NCBI RefSeq assembly: GCF_900106555.1
Contig: NZ_FNOE01000010.1
Coordinates: 41,029-105,028 of the forward strand
From: Nitrosomonas oligotropha
GTDB taxonomy: Bacteria; Pseudomonadota; Gammaproteobacteria; Burkholderiales; Nitrosomonadaceae
Length of the DNA: 64,000 nucleotides
Reading direction: 5' to 3'
How positions within the stretch are numbered: position 1 is the first letter of the stretch; each line of letters begins with the position of its first letter. Below the pieces are notes generated by a model. That model was given only the letters and a program-made list of their open reading frames with translations. It did not search any database and was not told where the DNA came from. The position numbers and the translations under genes are program-made. Positions 15,328-24,756 of the stretch are shown one piece after another.

Positions 15328-17997
15328 TTATGCATTCGCTTTAACCCCGGCTGCCGGAGCACGAAGCAAAGCCGGCAGAATAATGAGTGTGCAGATCAGG
15401 GTAAAAGCTAGCCCCACTGTCAGCAGTATCCCCATACTCGCCGTGCCCAAATGTGACGAGAAGATTAAGCTGGCAAAGTCTACCAGCGCTGTAAGCGCAC
15501 TATAGAAAATGGCCCGCGCGGTGCTGGTATGAATCAGAACTTCACTCACCAGCTCATTATTGATGCTCCGATACACCATGTGCAAACTGCTATCGATGCC
15601 AAGCCCGAGCAAGAGCGGCAAAGCGATGATGTTGGCAAAATTAAACGGAACGTCCAGTAGAATGGTAAATGCCGCAGTGAATAAACTCGACAGCAGCAGC
15701 GGCAATAACACCAGTAAGGTATATTTAATACTGCGCAGCAACACCAGTAAAATGACCACCACACCGATCAGCGCCAAAGAGAATGCCTGAACAAAGGCCT
15801 GTACCACGGCTTCCCCGGCTTCCAGACTGATCACCGGCACGCCGATGGCATGCGGCGCCACTTGCTGTACGGAACGCACAAAGCGCCGCAAGGCATCGTT
15901 ATCGTTAAGATCCTCAACCGGATAAACCGCTAACCGGTACCCGCCCGTATCGCTATGCCAACGGTCTTTAAATGCGACGGGCAAATCCCCTTCATCGAAA
16001 ACAGTTGCTTCAGTCGCAGTGCGCAAACTCTGCAAAGCCAGCGGCAACATCGCCAGCAGATCGTCCTCAATAGTATACAAAAGTTTACTTTTTTCATCGT
16101 TGCTGACTTTGTCCAATTGTGTGAACAAATGGGCCAGCGTCGACCTTAAAGCACTTACAGTGGCGGCCGATGGATGCTCAGGATGGTTGGCAACAAACCT
16201 TTCCAATGCCACAACCAATTCCCGTAACGCCTTATATTGCTCAGCCAGAATCGCATCGCTGGTGATCCGGGTTTGTGGCGGCGGTGTCGCGGCAATCGGC
16301 CCTATCGTCAGCGCCATTTCCTGAATCAGTGAGAATTTCTCTTCTTGTTGTTCGGGTACAAAATCCAATACCGTGACGACTTTATTGACTTCGGGCAAAT
16401 CAGCTAGCCGTTTGGCCAAAGTTTCTGTTTCCTGCGGATTGTTAGCCAGCACTGCAATATGCCAGGGCGATAGATCAGGCTCGGCCAGCAATTCCCGGAA
16501 AGTCTGTACTGCGCCCCCCTTCGGATCTTGCATATTGAGCAAATTGTAGTCGAATCGCACTTGCGGCAAAATTGCCAGCGCTCCCACCGTAGCCACCAGC
16601 GTAACCGCGTACGTTGCTTTATGCCACTTCAGCGAAAACTCCAGCACCTTACCAACCGAACTCTTTGTAGCTGGTTTTGCCGCCGTTTTTTTCGGCAGAT
16701 AACGCAACAATGCAGGGCCGATGACGAGCGTAACCAGCAAACTGATGATCATCCCGGTTCCGGAAATAATGCCGAGCTCGGCCACTCCGCTGTAATCGGT
16801 CGGCATGAAGGCATAGAAACCGATCGCATTGGTGACGGTACACGCAGTCAAGGCCGCTCCAGCATCGCCGCCGGAGATATGGATAGCCTCAGCCGGGGAA
16901 TGATTATTCTCCAGAACTTCGCGATAGCGCAGCAGAAAATGGATTGCAAAATCCGCGCCCAAGCCGATATACAGTACGGCAAAGGCGATGGAAATCAGAT
17001 TCAAATGACCGACAACCGCAGTGGCAAATGTCGCAGTCAAAATCAACCCCATCAATAAGCACACCAGCACGTTGAGGATCAGCCCTCCATTACGCATGGC
17101 GAAGAAAAGTACAACGCCGACCAGTACAAACGTGATAATTCCAGCATATTCCATACCGCGCAGCGAACTGTTGAGTTCTTCTTCGGCCAGGGCCACCTCG
17201 CCGGTAATGCGCAAGCGGACTGGACCATCCTCTGTGATTCCGACACTTTCCGCCGCGGCATGCAACGCGGCAATGGATTGCTCGGCTGGAAACAGTTGAG
17301 AAAAATCAAGCCGCGGCTTGATGATGATGAGTTCTTGATAAGTGTTTTTTTGCGCTTCGCCGCTGAACATGGTCTGCCATGACAATGCTCTGGGAGAACC
17401 GTTCAGCCGCGCTTCCAGAGTTGCGTTGACGCCCTTCAATACCGGACGCAATTCGATACTCCGTCCCTTGTTCAACTCATCCACTGCACTGGTTAGCACA
17501 TCGGTAAAAGCAGCCAGCGAAGGATCCCGGCTGATGCGTGTGATCAAGGGCTGCGCCGCAGCCAAGCTATCGGTAATCCGTTCAAGCTCCGGAATACTTT
17601 GGTAAAGCAACCCGTTACGTGCGGTAAAGTCGTCCACTCGCGGTGAATAAACATCGTAAAAATTGCTGGAATCTTGCTTTAACCGTGCAGCCAAATTCTC
17701 CGTCGCCACCCGCACTTGTTCCGGTGTAGGCGCATTCAAGACAATGAGAAGAGTATCGATGTCTTGCGGGAATGATTCATTGTAGCGTTTCAGATTGACA
17801 CGAAACGGCAAGTCTTCGGACAGCATCTCGGCGGTATCGGTATTCATTCCCAGATTGCGCGAGACATAGATGCCGCTGACGATTGCGATCAATAGCGCCG
17901 CTAACAGTACCCACAACGCATATTGATAAGAAAATGTGGTCCAGCGCGCAAAAATGGCATGAACACGGCTATGTGAAGTTTCCACTGGTGTTGTCAT
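15328..17997 (-). CDS. hpnN: Hopanoid-type RND transporter HpnN (MMPL family)
   Basis: Inner-membrane RND/MMPL exporter of 889 aa, the usual HpnN length, which moves hopanoids to the outer membrane. One N-terminal membrane helix precedes a large periplasmic domain (DTAEMLSEDLPFRVNLKRYN). Helices 2-6 form a sterol-sensing-like domain including AVLYIGLGADFAIHFLLRYRE near residues 340-360. The pattern is repeated in the C-terminal half (LPLLLGLGIDSSLHMVYRS). No other hopanoid genes adjoin it. Hopanoid synthesis is known in Nitrosomonas, so the call fits the host. Confidence 0.88.
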   Translation of the reverse strand: MTTPVETSHSRVHAIFARWTTFSYQYALWVLLAALLIAIVSGIYVSRNLGMNTDTAEMLSEDLPFRVNLKRYNESFPQDIDTLLIVLNAPTPEQVRVATENLAARLKQDSSNFYDVYSPRVDDFTARNGLLYQSIPELERITDSLAAAQPLITRISRDPSLAAFTDVLTSAVDELNKGRSIELRPVLKGVNATLEARLNGSPRALSWQTMFSGEAQKNTYQELIIIKPRLDFSQLFPAEQSIAALHAAAESVGITEDGPVRLRITGEVALAEEELNSSLRGMEYAGIITFVLVGVVLFFAMRNGGLILNVLVCLLMGLILTATFATAVVGHLNLISIAFAVLYIGLGADFAIHFLLRYREVLENNHSPAEAIHISGGDAGAALTACTVTNAIGFYAFMPTDYSGVAELGIISGTGMIISLLVTLVIGPALLRYLPKKTAAKPATKSSVGKVLEFSLKWHKATYAVTLVATVGALAILPQVRFDYNLLNMQDPKGGAVQTFRELLAEPDLSPWHIAVLANNPQETETLAKRLADLPEVNKVVTVLDFVPEQQEEKFSLIQEMALTIGPIAATPPPQTRITSDAILAEQYKALRELVVALERFVANHPEHPSAATVSALRSTLAHLFTQLDKVSNDEKSKLLYTIEDDLLAMLPLALQSLRTATEATVFDEGDLPVAFKDRWHSDTGGYRLAVYPVEDLNDNDALRRFVRSVQQVAPHAIGVPVISLEAGEAVVQAFVQAFSLALIGVVVILLVLLRSIKYTLLVLLPLLLSSLFTAAFTILLDVPFNFANIIALPLLLGLGIDSSLHMVYRSINNELVSEVLIHTSTARAIFYSALTALVDFASLIFSSHLGTASMGILLTVGLAFTLICTLIILPALLRAPAAGVKANA

Positions 17998-18265
17998 TGT
18001 TCTGAAGAGGAATTGAAACGATCAGTAATGAATATCGCCTGCGCGAAATTGAGAGTGCTGGCGGTCATGGTATTAAGATGCACCAGCTGTTTTTTCGCGC
18101 ACAATATGTGGTCAAATTGCACTGAATGATCTTTCAGTTGAGTTAAATATGCTGATTTTACATTAAAAACTTGGTCTTACGGCAATTAGTCACAGCACGG
18201 ATTTAACCTTCTGATAATTATCACTCTTCAGTCTGATGAAATACACCGCTATCCGCGGGAGATTC

Positions 18266-18901
18266 CTACTGTTTTTTGTAGCGGTGTTTGAGATATTCAA
18301 TCACCGGCGGCGTTATCGATAGAATGATGATCGCTAGAATGATGAGTTTGAAATTTTGCTGCACCATCGGCAACTGCCCAAAATAGAACCCGGCATAAAC
18401 AAACGTTCCGACCCATAGCACGGCGCCCACTATGTTGTACACAATAAAGGTGCGGTAAGGCATCGTGCCGATACCCGCTACAAAGGGTGCAAAGGTACGG
18501 ATGATGGGAATAAAGCGTGCGATGATGATAGTTTTAGTGCCATGTTTCAGATAAAAGGCTTGGGTTTTTTCGAGGTATTCCCGTTTGAAAAAACGCGAAT
18601 TCTGCGAAGCAAATACTTTTGCTCCCACCGTTTTACCTATCCAGTAATTCACAGAATCCCCTAGAATACCGGCAAAACTTAAGCCAGCAAATAAGACATG
18701 CGGATTAAGCTGAGAGCCCTCCAGCGATGCCAGAGAACCGGCCGCGAATAACAGGGAATCACCCGGTAGAAGCGGCAGCACAACGAGTCCGGTCTCGCAA
18801 AACACGATCAGGAAAAGAATGCCATAAATCCATAACCCGTATTCTGTAGCAAGCTGTTGCAAATGCCTGTCGATATGAAGAATGAAATCAATAAGAAACA
18901 T
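18266..18901 (-). CDS. DedA-family membrane protein
   Basis: Inner-membrane protein of 211 aa from the DedA/VTT family, linked to lipid carrier recycling and membrane homeostasis. It shows the DedA pattern: FCETGLVVLPLLPGDSLLF near residue 35-52, GDSVNYWIGKTVG, then HGTKTIIIARFIPIIRTFAPFVAG and three C-terminal hydrophobic segments. Length is normal. The TauE-type gene follows upstream in the same orientation but with its own terminator between, so it is probably transcribed alone. Confidence 0.93.
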   Translation of the reverse strand: MFLIDFILHIDRHLQQLATEYGLWIYGILFLIVFCETGLVVLPLLPGDSLLFAAGSLASLEGSQLNPHVLFAGLSFAGILGDSVNYWIGKTVGAKVFASQNSRFFKREYLEKTQAFYLKHGTKTIIIARFIPIIRTFAPFVAGIGTMPYRTFIVYNIVGAVLWVGTFVYAGFYFGQLPMVQQNFKLIILAIIILSITPPVIEYLKHRYKKQ

Positions 18902-19011
18902 AAATAATTGCAGGAAGAATGAGAACGTTAGGCATCGGACTCCGGAGGGAGAGACATACTCAAACTGGAGAAGAATTCAGTTTGGGTAAGTTTAACTGGA
19001 AGAGCAGAAAA

Positions 19012-19046
19012 AATCTCCCGGAATATTGCTTTATTTCCGGGAGATT
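19012..19046 (-). terminator. Terminator between the TauE-type and DedA genes
   Basis: Perfect 12-bp stem (aatctcccggaa and ttccgggagatt) with an 11-base loop, 8 bases past the stop of the TauE/SafE gene. A tttt run follows on the minus strand. Confidence 0.85.
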
Positions 19047-19053
19047 ATTATGG

Positions 19054-20034
19054 CTACAACGTGATGAGCGCTTTATAGAGATTGAAACAGCTAATCGTAA
19101 TAATCAGAACACCCACAAGTATTAGCAATGTACGCGCATGAAACTTCTTGCACAAATAAGCTGCAAATGGCGCTGCAAACAAACCGCCGAAAACCAATCC
19201 GACAATCAACGGCCAATGATCGGTTTCCATCAGGAGTGCAAACGTCGCTGCACTGGCTAGTGTCAGGAAAAATTCCGCAAAATTCACCGAGCCGATGGTT
19301 GTGCGCGGGTCTGTACCTGTCCCTACCAAAGTTGAAGTCACAATCGGTCCCCAGCCGCCGCCGCCCGCTGCATCCATGAATCCACCGAAACAGGCTAATT
19401 TACCGATATGCTGAGGCGCGTCCTTACGGGTGCTCAGTTGCCGGAAAGCTTTACTGAGAATATACACACCCAGCAGAACCAAGTAAGCGGATATGAAAGG
19501 CTTGAATAATGCGCTATTGACATGCGTGACTAATAACGCGCCCAAAATACCGCCCAATACACCCGGCACCAGCAAACGAGTGAACAATTGTTTATTGACA
19601 TTACCGAATTTGGCATGCGCAATGCCTGAAACACCCGTGGTAAATATCTCAGCAATATGCACACTGGCACTGGCAGCGGCCGGACTTGCACCGGAGGCTA
19701 ATAAAAAAGTGGTTGCGGTGACACCGTAAGCCATACCCAAAGCACCATCGACTACTTGCGCAAGAAAACCGACGGCAACTGCACTCCAGAAAATCCTGCT
19801 ATCGAGCGTACTACTAATAATCTGCCAGCTTTCCCCCAAATCTTGCGCAAGGAAAAATCTAATGATTAAAAATGCGATCAGTAAAACTAATACTATGACC
19901 GCAAACCAGACGGCAGCACGCAAAAAAGGGTGTGCATCCAGATGAGAAACGGTATCTTCAACAGGCGGTAATCCTAATTGTTGATGTTCCTCATTGACGG
20001 GATTCGACGTCAGATCAAGATTGCGTATTTTCAT
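19054..20034 (-). CDS. TauE/SafE-family sulfite or anion exporter
   Basis: Membrane protein of 326 aa with about eight to nine hydrophobic segments. Characteristic features are FLAQVVDGALGMAYGVTATT near residues 93-112 and GFMDAAGGGGWGPIVTSTLVG near residues 215-236. These are the two repeats of the TauE/SafE (DUF81) fold. The N-terminal 35 residues are cytosolic and polar before a first extra helix. Family members export sulfite, sulfoacetate or other organosulfur anions; the substrate here is unknown. Single gene with its own terminator. Confidence 0.9.
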   Translation of the reverse strand: MKIRNLDLTSNPVNEEHQQLGLPPVEDTVSHLDAHPFLRAAVWFAVIVLVLLIAFLIIRFFLAQDLGESWQIISSTLDSRIFWSAVAVGFLAQVVDGALGMAYGVTATTFLLASGASPAAASASVHIAEIFTTGVSGIAHAKFGNVNKQLFTRLLVPGVLGGILGALLVTHVNSALFKPFISAYLVLLGVYILSKAFRQLSTRKDAPQHIGKLACFGGFMDAAGGGGWGPIVTSTLVGTGTDPRTTIGSVNFAEFFLTLASAATFALLMETDHWPLIVGLVFGGLFAAPFAAYLCKKFHARTLLILVGVLIITISCFNLYKALITL

Positions 20035-20258
20035 AAGCTTAGCTTTATATAACCTTCAAAATGCGCTGCACTATAGCCGCACCTGAACATAATTTGAAAT
20101 AATATTTAGTAATATACTTATAGCAATAAGTTGGATCTATTACTGAGTGCGGTGTCCGGCAAAAATGCGACCGTAACCAAAGAATACGCCGAAATTGGAT
20201 AGGAATTTGTTTGAATCAGTCAAAAGGAAAATCAGATAAATATCAGAAGAACAATGAA

Positions 20259-20576
20259 TTAGTCGTTTTTACTGCTATCTTTAATCATATCGCGAGTATC
20301 GCTGGCGTTTGGCCACGTACTGAACGGAAACGGGCGTTGCTCACTGTTAAAAGTCAGGAAGTTAATGATTTGATGGATATAGATGCTTAGACTCTGACTG
20401 AACCCAAGCAAAAATTCATTCGTTTTCCCGGTTAATATCAACGTAGCAAACTGGAAAAATAAGATACCAATAACCAATGAATTAGAAAATCCGTAGATAA
20501 ACATGAAAAAAAACATAAAAAGCCCACGCTGCCAGTTTTCTCTTTTCTGAATTCTTTGTTTAATTTCTTCATTCAT
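20259..20576 (-). CDS. DUF4389-domain membrane protein
   Basis: Protein of 105 aa with two hydrophobic segments and the DUF4389 pattern: ENWQRGLFMFFFMFIYGF, then LILTGKTNEFLLGFSQSLSIY and a C-terminal PFPFSTWP. Complete. Its role is unknown in the family. Stands alone between the TauE-type gene and the NlpC/P60 lipoprotein gene. Confidence 0.85.
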   Translation of the reverse strand: MNEEIKQRIQKRENWQRGLFMFFFMFIYGFSNSLVIGILFFQFATLILTGKTNEFLLGFSQSLSIYIHQIINFLTFNSEQRPFPFSTWPNASDTRDMIKDSSKND

Positions 20577-20733
20577 TGTATTTTCTCGCGATTTGATGCA
20601 GTCACGTTACGTTGGTGGCACACATGAAACAAGGGCAAGCTATCTTCTTATCAACCTTGTTAAGGTGACAAGGATATCACTATGCTGGATTTGCTTGAAT
20701 TGAATCAGAAGATACTATTTTTTATTTTTTCGC

Positions 20734-21228
20734 TTATATGCGAATCGATTTCCAATAGTTGGATTGCCAGTAAACATGGTCCAACCGGGATATTGTGACG
20801 CCTTTCTTTTCTGAGGCATGTAGAAATTTATTTTTTTCCAAATATATTCCAACATGATTTGAGCTTGGGCCCGTTTTGAAGAATATCAGATCACCCGCCT
20901 TCAAATCGTTTTTCCTGATTTCTTTCCCAACCATCATCTGCATTCTGGTTGTTCTAGGAAGATGCATTCCAAGTTTTGATTTGAATGTCAAATGCACAAA
21001 ACCTGAACAATCGATTCCGCGCTGACTGAGTCCCCCACGCTGATACCGCACCCCCTGCCATTCATTAAATTGAGAATAGAGTGCTTTCTTAATGTGGCCG
21101 GAATCCGTTGATTTATTGACTGGTGGACGCGAGCCTTGTTTTACCGAAGGTTTTTCCTGAAGTGATCCACAACTCACTAAGAAGCTGATGCCAATAAATA
21201 TAATAAGCCGAGAGATAATCCTTTTCAT
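20734..21228 (-). CDS. NlpC/P60-family lipoprotein, cell-wall endopeptidase
   Basis: Putative peptidoglycan endopeptidase of 164 aa, anchored in the outer membrane. A signal peptide ends in a lipobox (FLVSC, Cys at about 20). The NlpC/P60 domain holds the catalytic Cys in RGIDCSGFVHLTF, the His in SNHVGIYLEKNKF, and a third polar residue in FLHASEKKG. It also has the family's LPRTTRMQ and DLKAGDLIFF. This fits the Spr/MepS type by size. It lies just upstream of the chemotaxis block in the same orientation. Confidence 0.9.
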   Translation of the reverse strand: MKRIISRLIIFIGISFLVSCGSLQEKPSVKQGSRPPVNKSTDSGHIKKALYSQFNEWQGVRYQRGGLSQRGIDCSGFVHLTFKSKLGMHLPRTTRMQMMVGKEIRKNDLKAGDLIFFKTGPSSNHVGIYLEKNKFLHASEKKGVTISRLDHVYWQSNYWKSIRI

Positions 21229-21280
21229 TGATAAAGCACTTTTACTTTATAGCAAATTAAAAAGTAAGTTCTTACGGTGA

Positions 21281-22360
21281 TTATACGCGATTACCGTGTG
21301 ATCCCATACTCGAGATTTTTGACAAAACAGACCTTGCCATATCTTTTAATGACACAACCTCATTGACTCCACCTGCTGCAATCGCTTCTTTCGGCATCCC
21401 AAAAACAACGCAGCTGGCTTCATCTTGGGCGAAATTATATGCCCCTGACTTCTGCATTTCCAGCATTCCGGCCGCGCCATCTTTTCCCATGCCCGTTAAA
21501 ATCACACCGATAGCATTTTTTCCTGCGCAATTTGCAACCGAGCGAAATAGTACATCAACCGATGGCCGATGTCGACTGACCAGCTCTCCCTGATTTAATT
21601 CCGTCATATAGTTGGCACCGCTGCGCTTGAGCAATAAGTGCGAGTGCCCAGGTGCGATAAATGCATGTCCTGGCAACACCCTTTCACCCCCTTGGGCTTC
21701 AACCACGGATATCTTACACAGGCTATTTAAACGATTGGCAAATGATTTTGTGAATCCTTCCGGCATATGCTGAGTAACCAGGATCCCCGGTGAATCAGGT
21801 GGCATACGAATTAGAAATTCTTTGATGGCTTCTGTACCGCCGGTAGAAGCCCCCACGATGATTAACTTCTCTGTCGAGGCAATTCGATTCGCAATGGATG
21901 GCAATACTGCATCCGCAGTTGCACTTTTGGTAACCGATGGGGATGCATTTCGCTTGAGTCTCGCAGACTTCGCAATACGGATTTTATTGGCGATTTCACT
22001 ACCATATTCTTTTAGTCCCGATGCAATATCGATTTTGGGTTTGGCCACAAAATCAACCGCGCCCAATTCAAGCGCACGTAATGTCACATCGGAACTTTTC
22101 TCAGTTAATGTTGAAACCATTACCACAGGCATCGGCCTCAGTCGCATTAATTTCTCCAAGAAATCAAGCCCGTCCATTTTGGGCATCTCGACATCCAGCG
22201 TCAGCACATCCGGATTCAACTCCCGGATCATTTCCCGTGCTGCTAGCGGATCAGCAGCTGCTCCAATGACTTCCATATCGGACTGGCTATTAATTATCTC
22301 AGTTAATAGCTTACGAATAAGCGCCGAATCGTCAACAACGATAACTGTTATCTTCTTCAT
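21281..22360 (-). CDS. cheB: CheB protein-glutamate methylesterase/glutaminase
   Basis: Response-regulator enzyme of 359 aa that demethylates and deamidates chemoreceptors. The receiver domain has acidic pocket DD at 10-11 and phosphoacceptor D56 ([12 protein letters not shown]). The C-terminal methylesterase domain carries [13 protein letters not shown] (nucleophile Ser), [12 protein letters not shown] (His) and [15 protein letters not shown] (Asp). It is full length and last of the cheR-cheD-cheB run, with 37 bases after cheD. Confidence 0.96.
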   Translation of the reverse strand: MKKITVIVVDDSALIRKLLTEIINSQSDMEVIGAAADPLAAREMIRELNPDVLTLDVEMPKMDGLDFLEKLMRLRPMPVVMVSTLTEKSSDVTLRALELGAVDFVAKPKIDIASGLKEYGSEIANKIRIAKSARLKRNASPSVTKSATADAVLPSIANRIASTEKLIIVGASTGGTEAIKEFLIRMPPDSPGILVTQHMPEGFTKSFANRLNSLCKISVVEAQGGERVLPGHAFIAPGHSHLLLKRSGANYMTELNQGELVSRHRPSVDVLFRSVANCAGKNAIGVILTGMGKDGAAGMLEMQKSGAYNFAQDEASCVVFGMPKEAIAAGGVNEVVSLKDMARSVLSKISSMGSHGNRV

Positions 22361-22397
22361 AATAAAAACTCAACGTATTTCATGAAACAGGTTCAAG

Positions 22398-23009
22398 CTA
22401 GGAAAATAATTCCACATCTCCACCGCTATCAACCTTGTGCAGACGCTGCCTATAATCCTTTTCACGCTCGGAAATAGTCGGGTTATGTATATTGCGTAAT
22501 TTTTTTACCATTACTTTGCTGCTTTTTGGGAAGAAATAGACTTTGCGCGGAAAAATATCAACCAGATCCTGTGCTACGACTTTTATTTTCTCTGTTTGTA
22601 AAAACTTCAAGACAAAATCCGCATTCCGTTGTCCGACATTGGCGACTGTCAACCCATCCAGAACGTTACCACCGCCGAATACTTTTGCTTCGAGATTTCC
22701 TCGGCGGGCACCCAGCTTCAATAACTGATTGATCAGTATCTCCATGGCATAAGTGCCATAACGGGCTGAAGCATTTAGCGGACTACCCGCATCTCCTCCG
22801 CCATCCGGAAGCATAAAATGATTCATACCGCCGATACCGCTATAACTATCTCGGATACAAGCCGCAACACATGAGCCAAGCACGGTTACGAGCAGTAAAT
22901 CCTTATCCGTAACATAGTATTCACCTGGAAGCAGCTTAACAGCCTGATTATTGAAACTCTTATCAAAGTACAAATTGGTAGCAACTTGATCATCGATGAT
23001 CTCAGCCAT
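22398..23009 (-). CDS. cheD: CheD chemoreceptor glutamine deamidase
   Basis: Deamidates receptor glutamines and, in some species, binds the CheC or CheX phosphatase. The protein has 203 aa with the family motif VLGSCVAACIRDSYSGIGG (catalytic Cys), MNHFMLPDGG (catalytic His) and KVFGGGNVL. The C-terminal extension past residue 165 is basic and variable. It starts 4 bases after the cheR stop, so the two are translationally coupled. Confidence 0.95.
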   Translation of the reverse strand: MAEIIDDQVATNLYFDKSFNNQAVKLLPGEYYVTDKDLLLVTVLGSCVAACIRDSYSGIGGMNHFMLPDGGGDAGSPLNASARYGTYAMEILINQLLKLGARRGNLEAKVFGGGNVLDGLTVANVGQRNADFVLKFLQTEKIKVVAQDLVDIFPRKVYFFPKSSKVMVKKLRNIHNPTISEREKDYRQRLHKVDSGGDVELFS

Positions 23010-23013
23010 ACGA

Positions 23014-23877
23014 TTACCTCTGTTTATTAGCTAACTCATAAACGGTTTTCTCACGCAATTTAAACAAATCAACTGCATGCTGAAAGCTCTCTGAATGACC
23101 AGCAAACAACAATCCATCCGGCGCCAGAAGTGGTACAAATTTTTTCAAAATTTTATATTGAGTTTGTTTATCAAAATAAATCATTACATTACGACAGAAT
23201 ATTGCATCAAAAGGACCACGAATCGGCCAGTTTTCATCAAGCAAATTCAGTTGCCGGAATGTAATCATATTCCGCAATTCAGGACGTACTCTCGCCGATC
23301 CGGCGTGATGCCCTTTGCCTTTAAGAAAAAATTGTTTAAGTTTTTCTTGGGGTATTTTTTCCAGCTTATCCAATGAATAAATACCCAATTGCGCTTTTGC
23401 AAGAACATTGGTATCCAGATCCGTTGCAAGAATGTGCACTGGGGGTGAAAATGTCTTAAATGCCTGCACCATCGCCATTGCCATTGAATAAGGCTCTTCG
23501 CCAGTTGACGATGCACTACACCAGAGTTGAATTTTGCCCTGATTCTTTCGCTTTTCTACATGCTTCTCAAGAATCGGGAAATGATGCTGCTCACGAAAAA
23601 AAGCTGTCAAATTAGTAGTTAAAGCATTCGTAAACGCTTCCCACTCTTCAGGATTTCCACACTCCAGAAAATTAAGGTACTCATGAAAACTCGTCAGACC
23701 GTTGGCACGCAGACGCCGGGCAAGTCTGCTATAAACCATATTTTGTTTGCCTTTGGAGAGTGAGATGCCCGCATGGTTATATATCAGTTTTCTGATACGA
23801 TCAAAATCAGCCTGAGTAAAAGCATACTCACGTATCCTGCTATCAGAGCTTTCGTCACCACCCAAAATCATTTCCAT
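23014..23877 (-). CDS. cheR: CheR chemotaxis protein methyltransferase
   Basis: SAM-dependent methyltransferase of receptor glutamates, 287 aa. An N-terminal helical domain (YNHAGISLSKGKQNMVYSRL) precedes the catalytic domain with the SAM motif WCSASSTGEEPYSMAM near residue 120, LATDLDTNVLAKAQ and FDAIFCRNVMIYF. Full length. First gene of cheR-cheD-cheB, with a 307-base gap upstream to cheW. Confidence 0.96.
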   Translation of the reverse strand: MEMILGGDESSDSRIREYAFTQADFDRIRKLIYNHAGISLSKGKQNMVYSRLARRLRANGLTSFHEYLNFLECGNPEEWEAFTNALTTNLTAFFREQHHFPILEKHVEKRKNQGKIQLWCSASSTGEEPYSMAMAMVQAFKTFSPPVHILATDLDTNVLAKAQLGIYSLDKLEKIPQEKLKQFFLKGKGHHAGSARVRPELRNMITFRQLNLLDENWPIRGPFDAIFCRNVMIYFDKQTQYKILKKFVPLLAPDGLLFAGHSESFQHAVDLFKLREKTVYELANKQR

Positions 23878-24184
23878 AATATATCCATTTGAATTCTAAT
23901 AAATACTGCTTTACTGTTATTCTTCGCAGTATTAGACCCTGGAGCCTCGCCACTTTTTATCAGACAGAATGTATTAATCAACTGAATAAACAACGATATA
24001 TAATTAGTCTTATCTATTGTCATCATGAAGCAGATAATTCAAAGGCATAGTCTTTAGCCAGTAACGAATTTTGCACCCAATTTCTTACAGCTTTCTTCAG
24101 TCCTATACGTGAACCGATAACTTGACAATCACCAATTGTATGCTTCGTTTCTTCTTAAGATTTCCGCTCCGGAGCAACTATTCT
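23878..24184. other. Gap between cheW and cheR
   Basis: About 307 bases without a complete gene. On the minus strand a 44-codon frame without ATG (about 24023-24157) reads HTIGDCQVIGSRIGLKKAV and might be a gene remnant, but I cannot assign it. A chemoreceptor gene often sits at this place in related clusters and is missing here. Confidence 0.4.
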
Positions 24185-24706
24185 CTAATTGACCGTTTGC
24201 TCTATTAACCCCATATCGCTGCTGCTCATCATTTTTTCGATATCAATCAATATCAGCATGCGTTCGTCAACTGTCCCCAGTCCCATAATATATTCCGTAT
24301 CAATCACCGATCCCAATCCCGGCGCAGGACGCATCTGCTCCAGCCCCAGTGTGATTACATCAGATACTCCATCCACAACGATCCCCATCACCCGGCCTGC
24401 TACGTTCAAAATTATCACTACGGTAAATTGATCGTACGTCGCACTTCCCAACTGGAATTTAATCCGCATATCTATGATCGGGACGATTATTCCTCGCAAA
24501 TTCACTACACCTTTAATGAATTCAGGAGCATTCGCTATCTGCGTTATGGCGTCATAGCCTCTTATCTCTTGCACTTTAAGTATTTCTATCCCGTATTCTT
24601 CGCTTCCTAAACGAAAGGTCAGAAATTCATTCGCCATTTGATTGGTATGTGGATTGACTGGATTAGAAGTAGTAATCGCTGCTTGCTCTTGAGACATGGT
24701 AAACAC
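24185..24706 (-). CDS. cheW: CheW chemotaxis coupling protein
   Basis: Scaffold protein joining chemoreceptors to CheA, 173 aa. The typical CheW core is seen: FLTFRLGSEEYGIEILKVQE, IRGYDAITQIANAPEFIKGVVNLRG (in part), IIPIIDMR-like IVPIIDMRIKF and VDGVSDVI. An N-terminal polar extension of about 25 residues is ordinary. It follows cheA by 50 bases in the same orientation. Confidence 0.96.
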   Translation of the reverse strand: MFTMSQEQAAITTSNPVNPHTNQMANEFLTFRLGSEEYGIEILKVQEIRGYDAITQIANAPEFIKGVVNLRGIIVPIIDMRIKFQLGSATYDQFTVVIILNVAGRVMGIVVDGVSDVITLGLEQMRPAPGLGSVIDTEYIMGLGTVDERMLILIDIEKMMSSSDMGLIEQTVN

Positions 24707-24756
24707 TCCTGATTAATAAATTATCTAGGTATAAAAATATCAACTATCCAATCGGT

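Noticed and set aside
16528..17058. 176-codon plus-strand frame inside hpnN
   Set aside because: It lies wholly antisense to hpnN, whose protein has clear RND motifs; His/Arg/Gln-rich composition is that of a shadow frame.
21822..22385. 187-codon plus-strand frame over cheB
   Set aside because: Antisense to cheB, which has all its catalytic motifs; Ser/Ile-rich shadow composition.
24023..24157. 44-codon minus-strand frame in the cheW-cheR gap
   Set aside because: No start codon, no recognisable family; noted only as a possible remnant.
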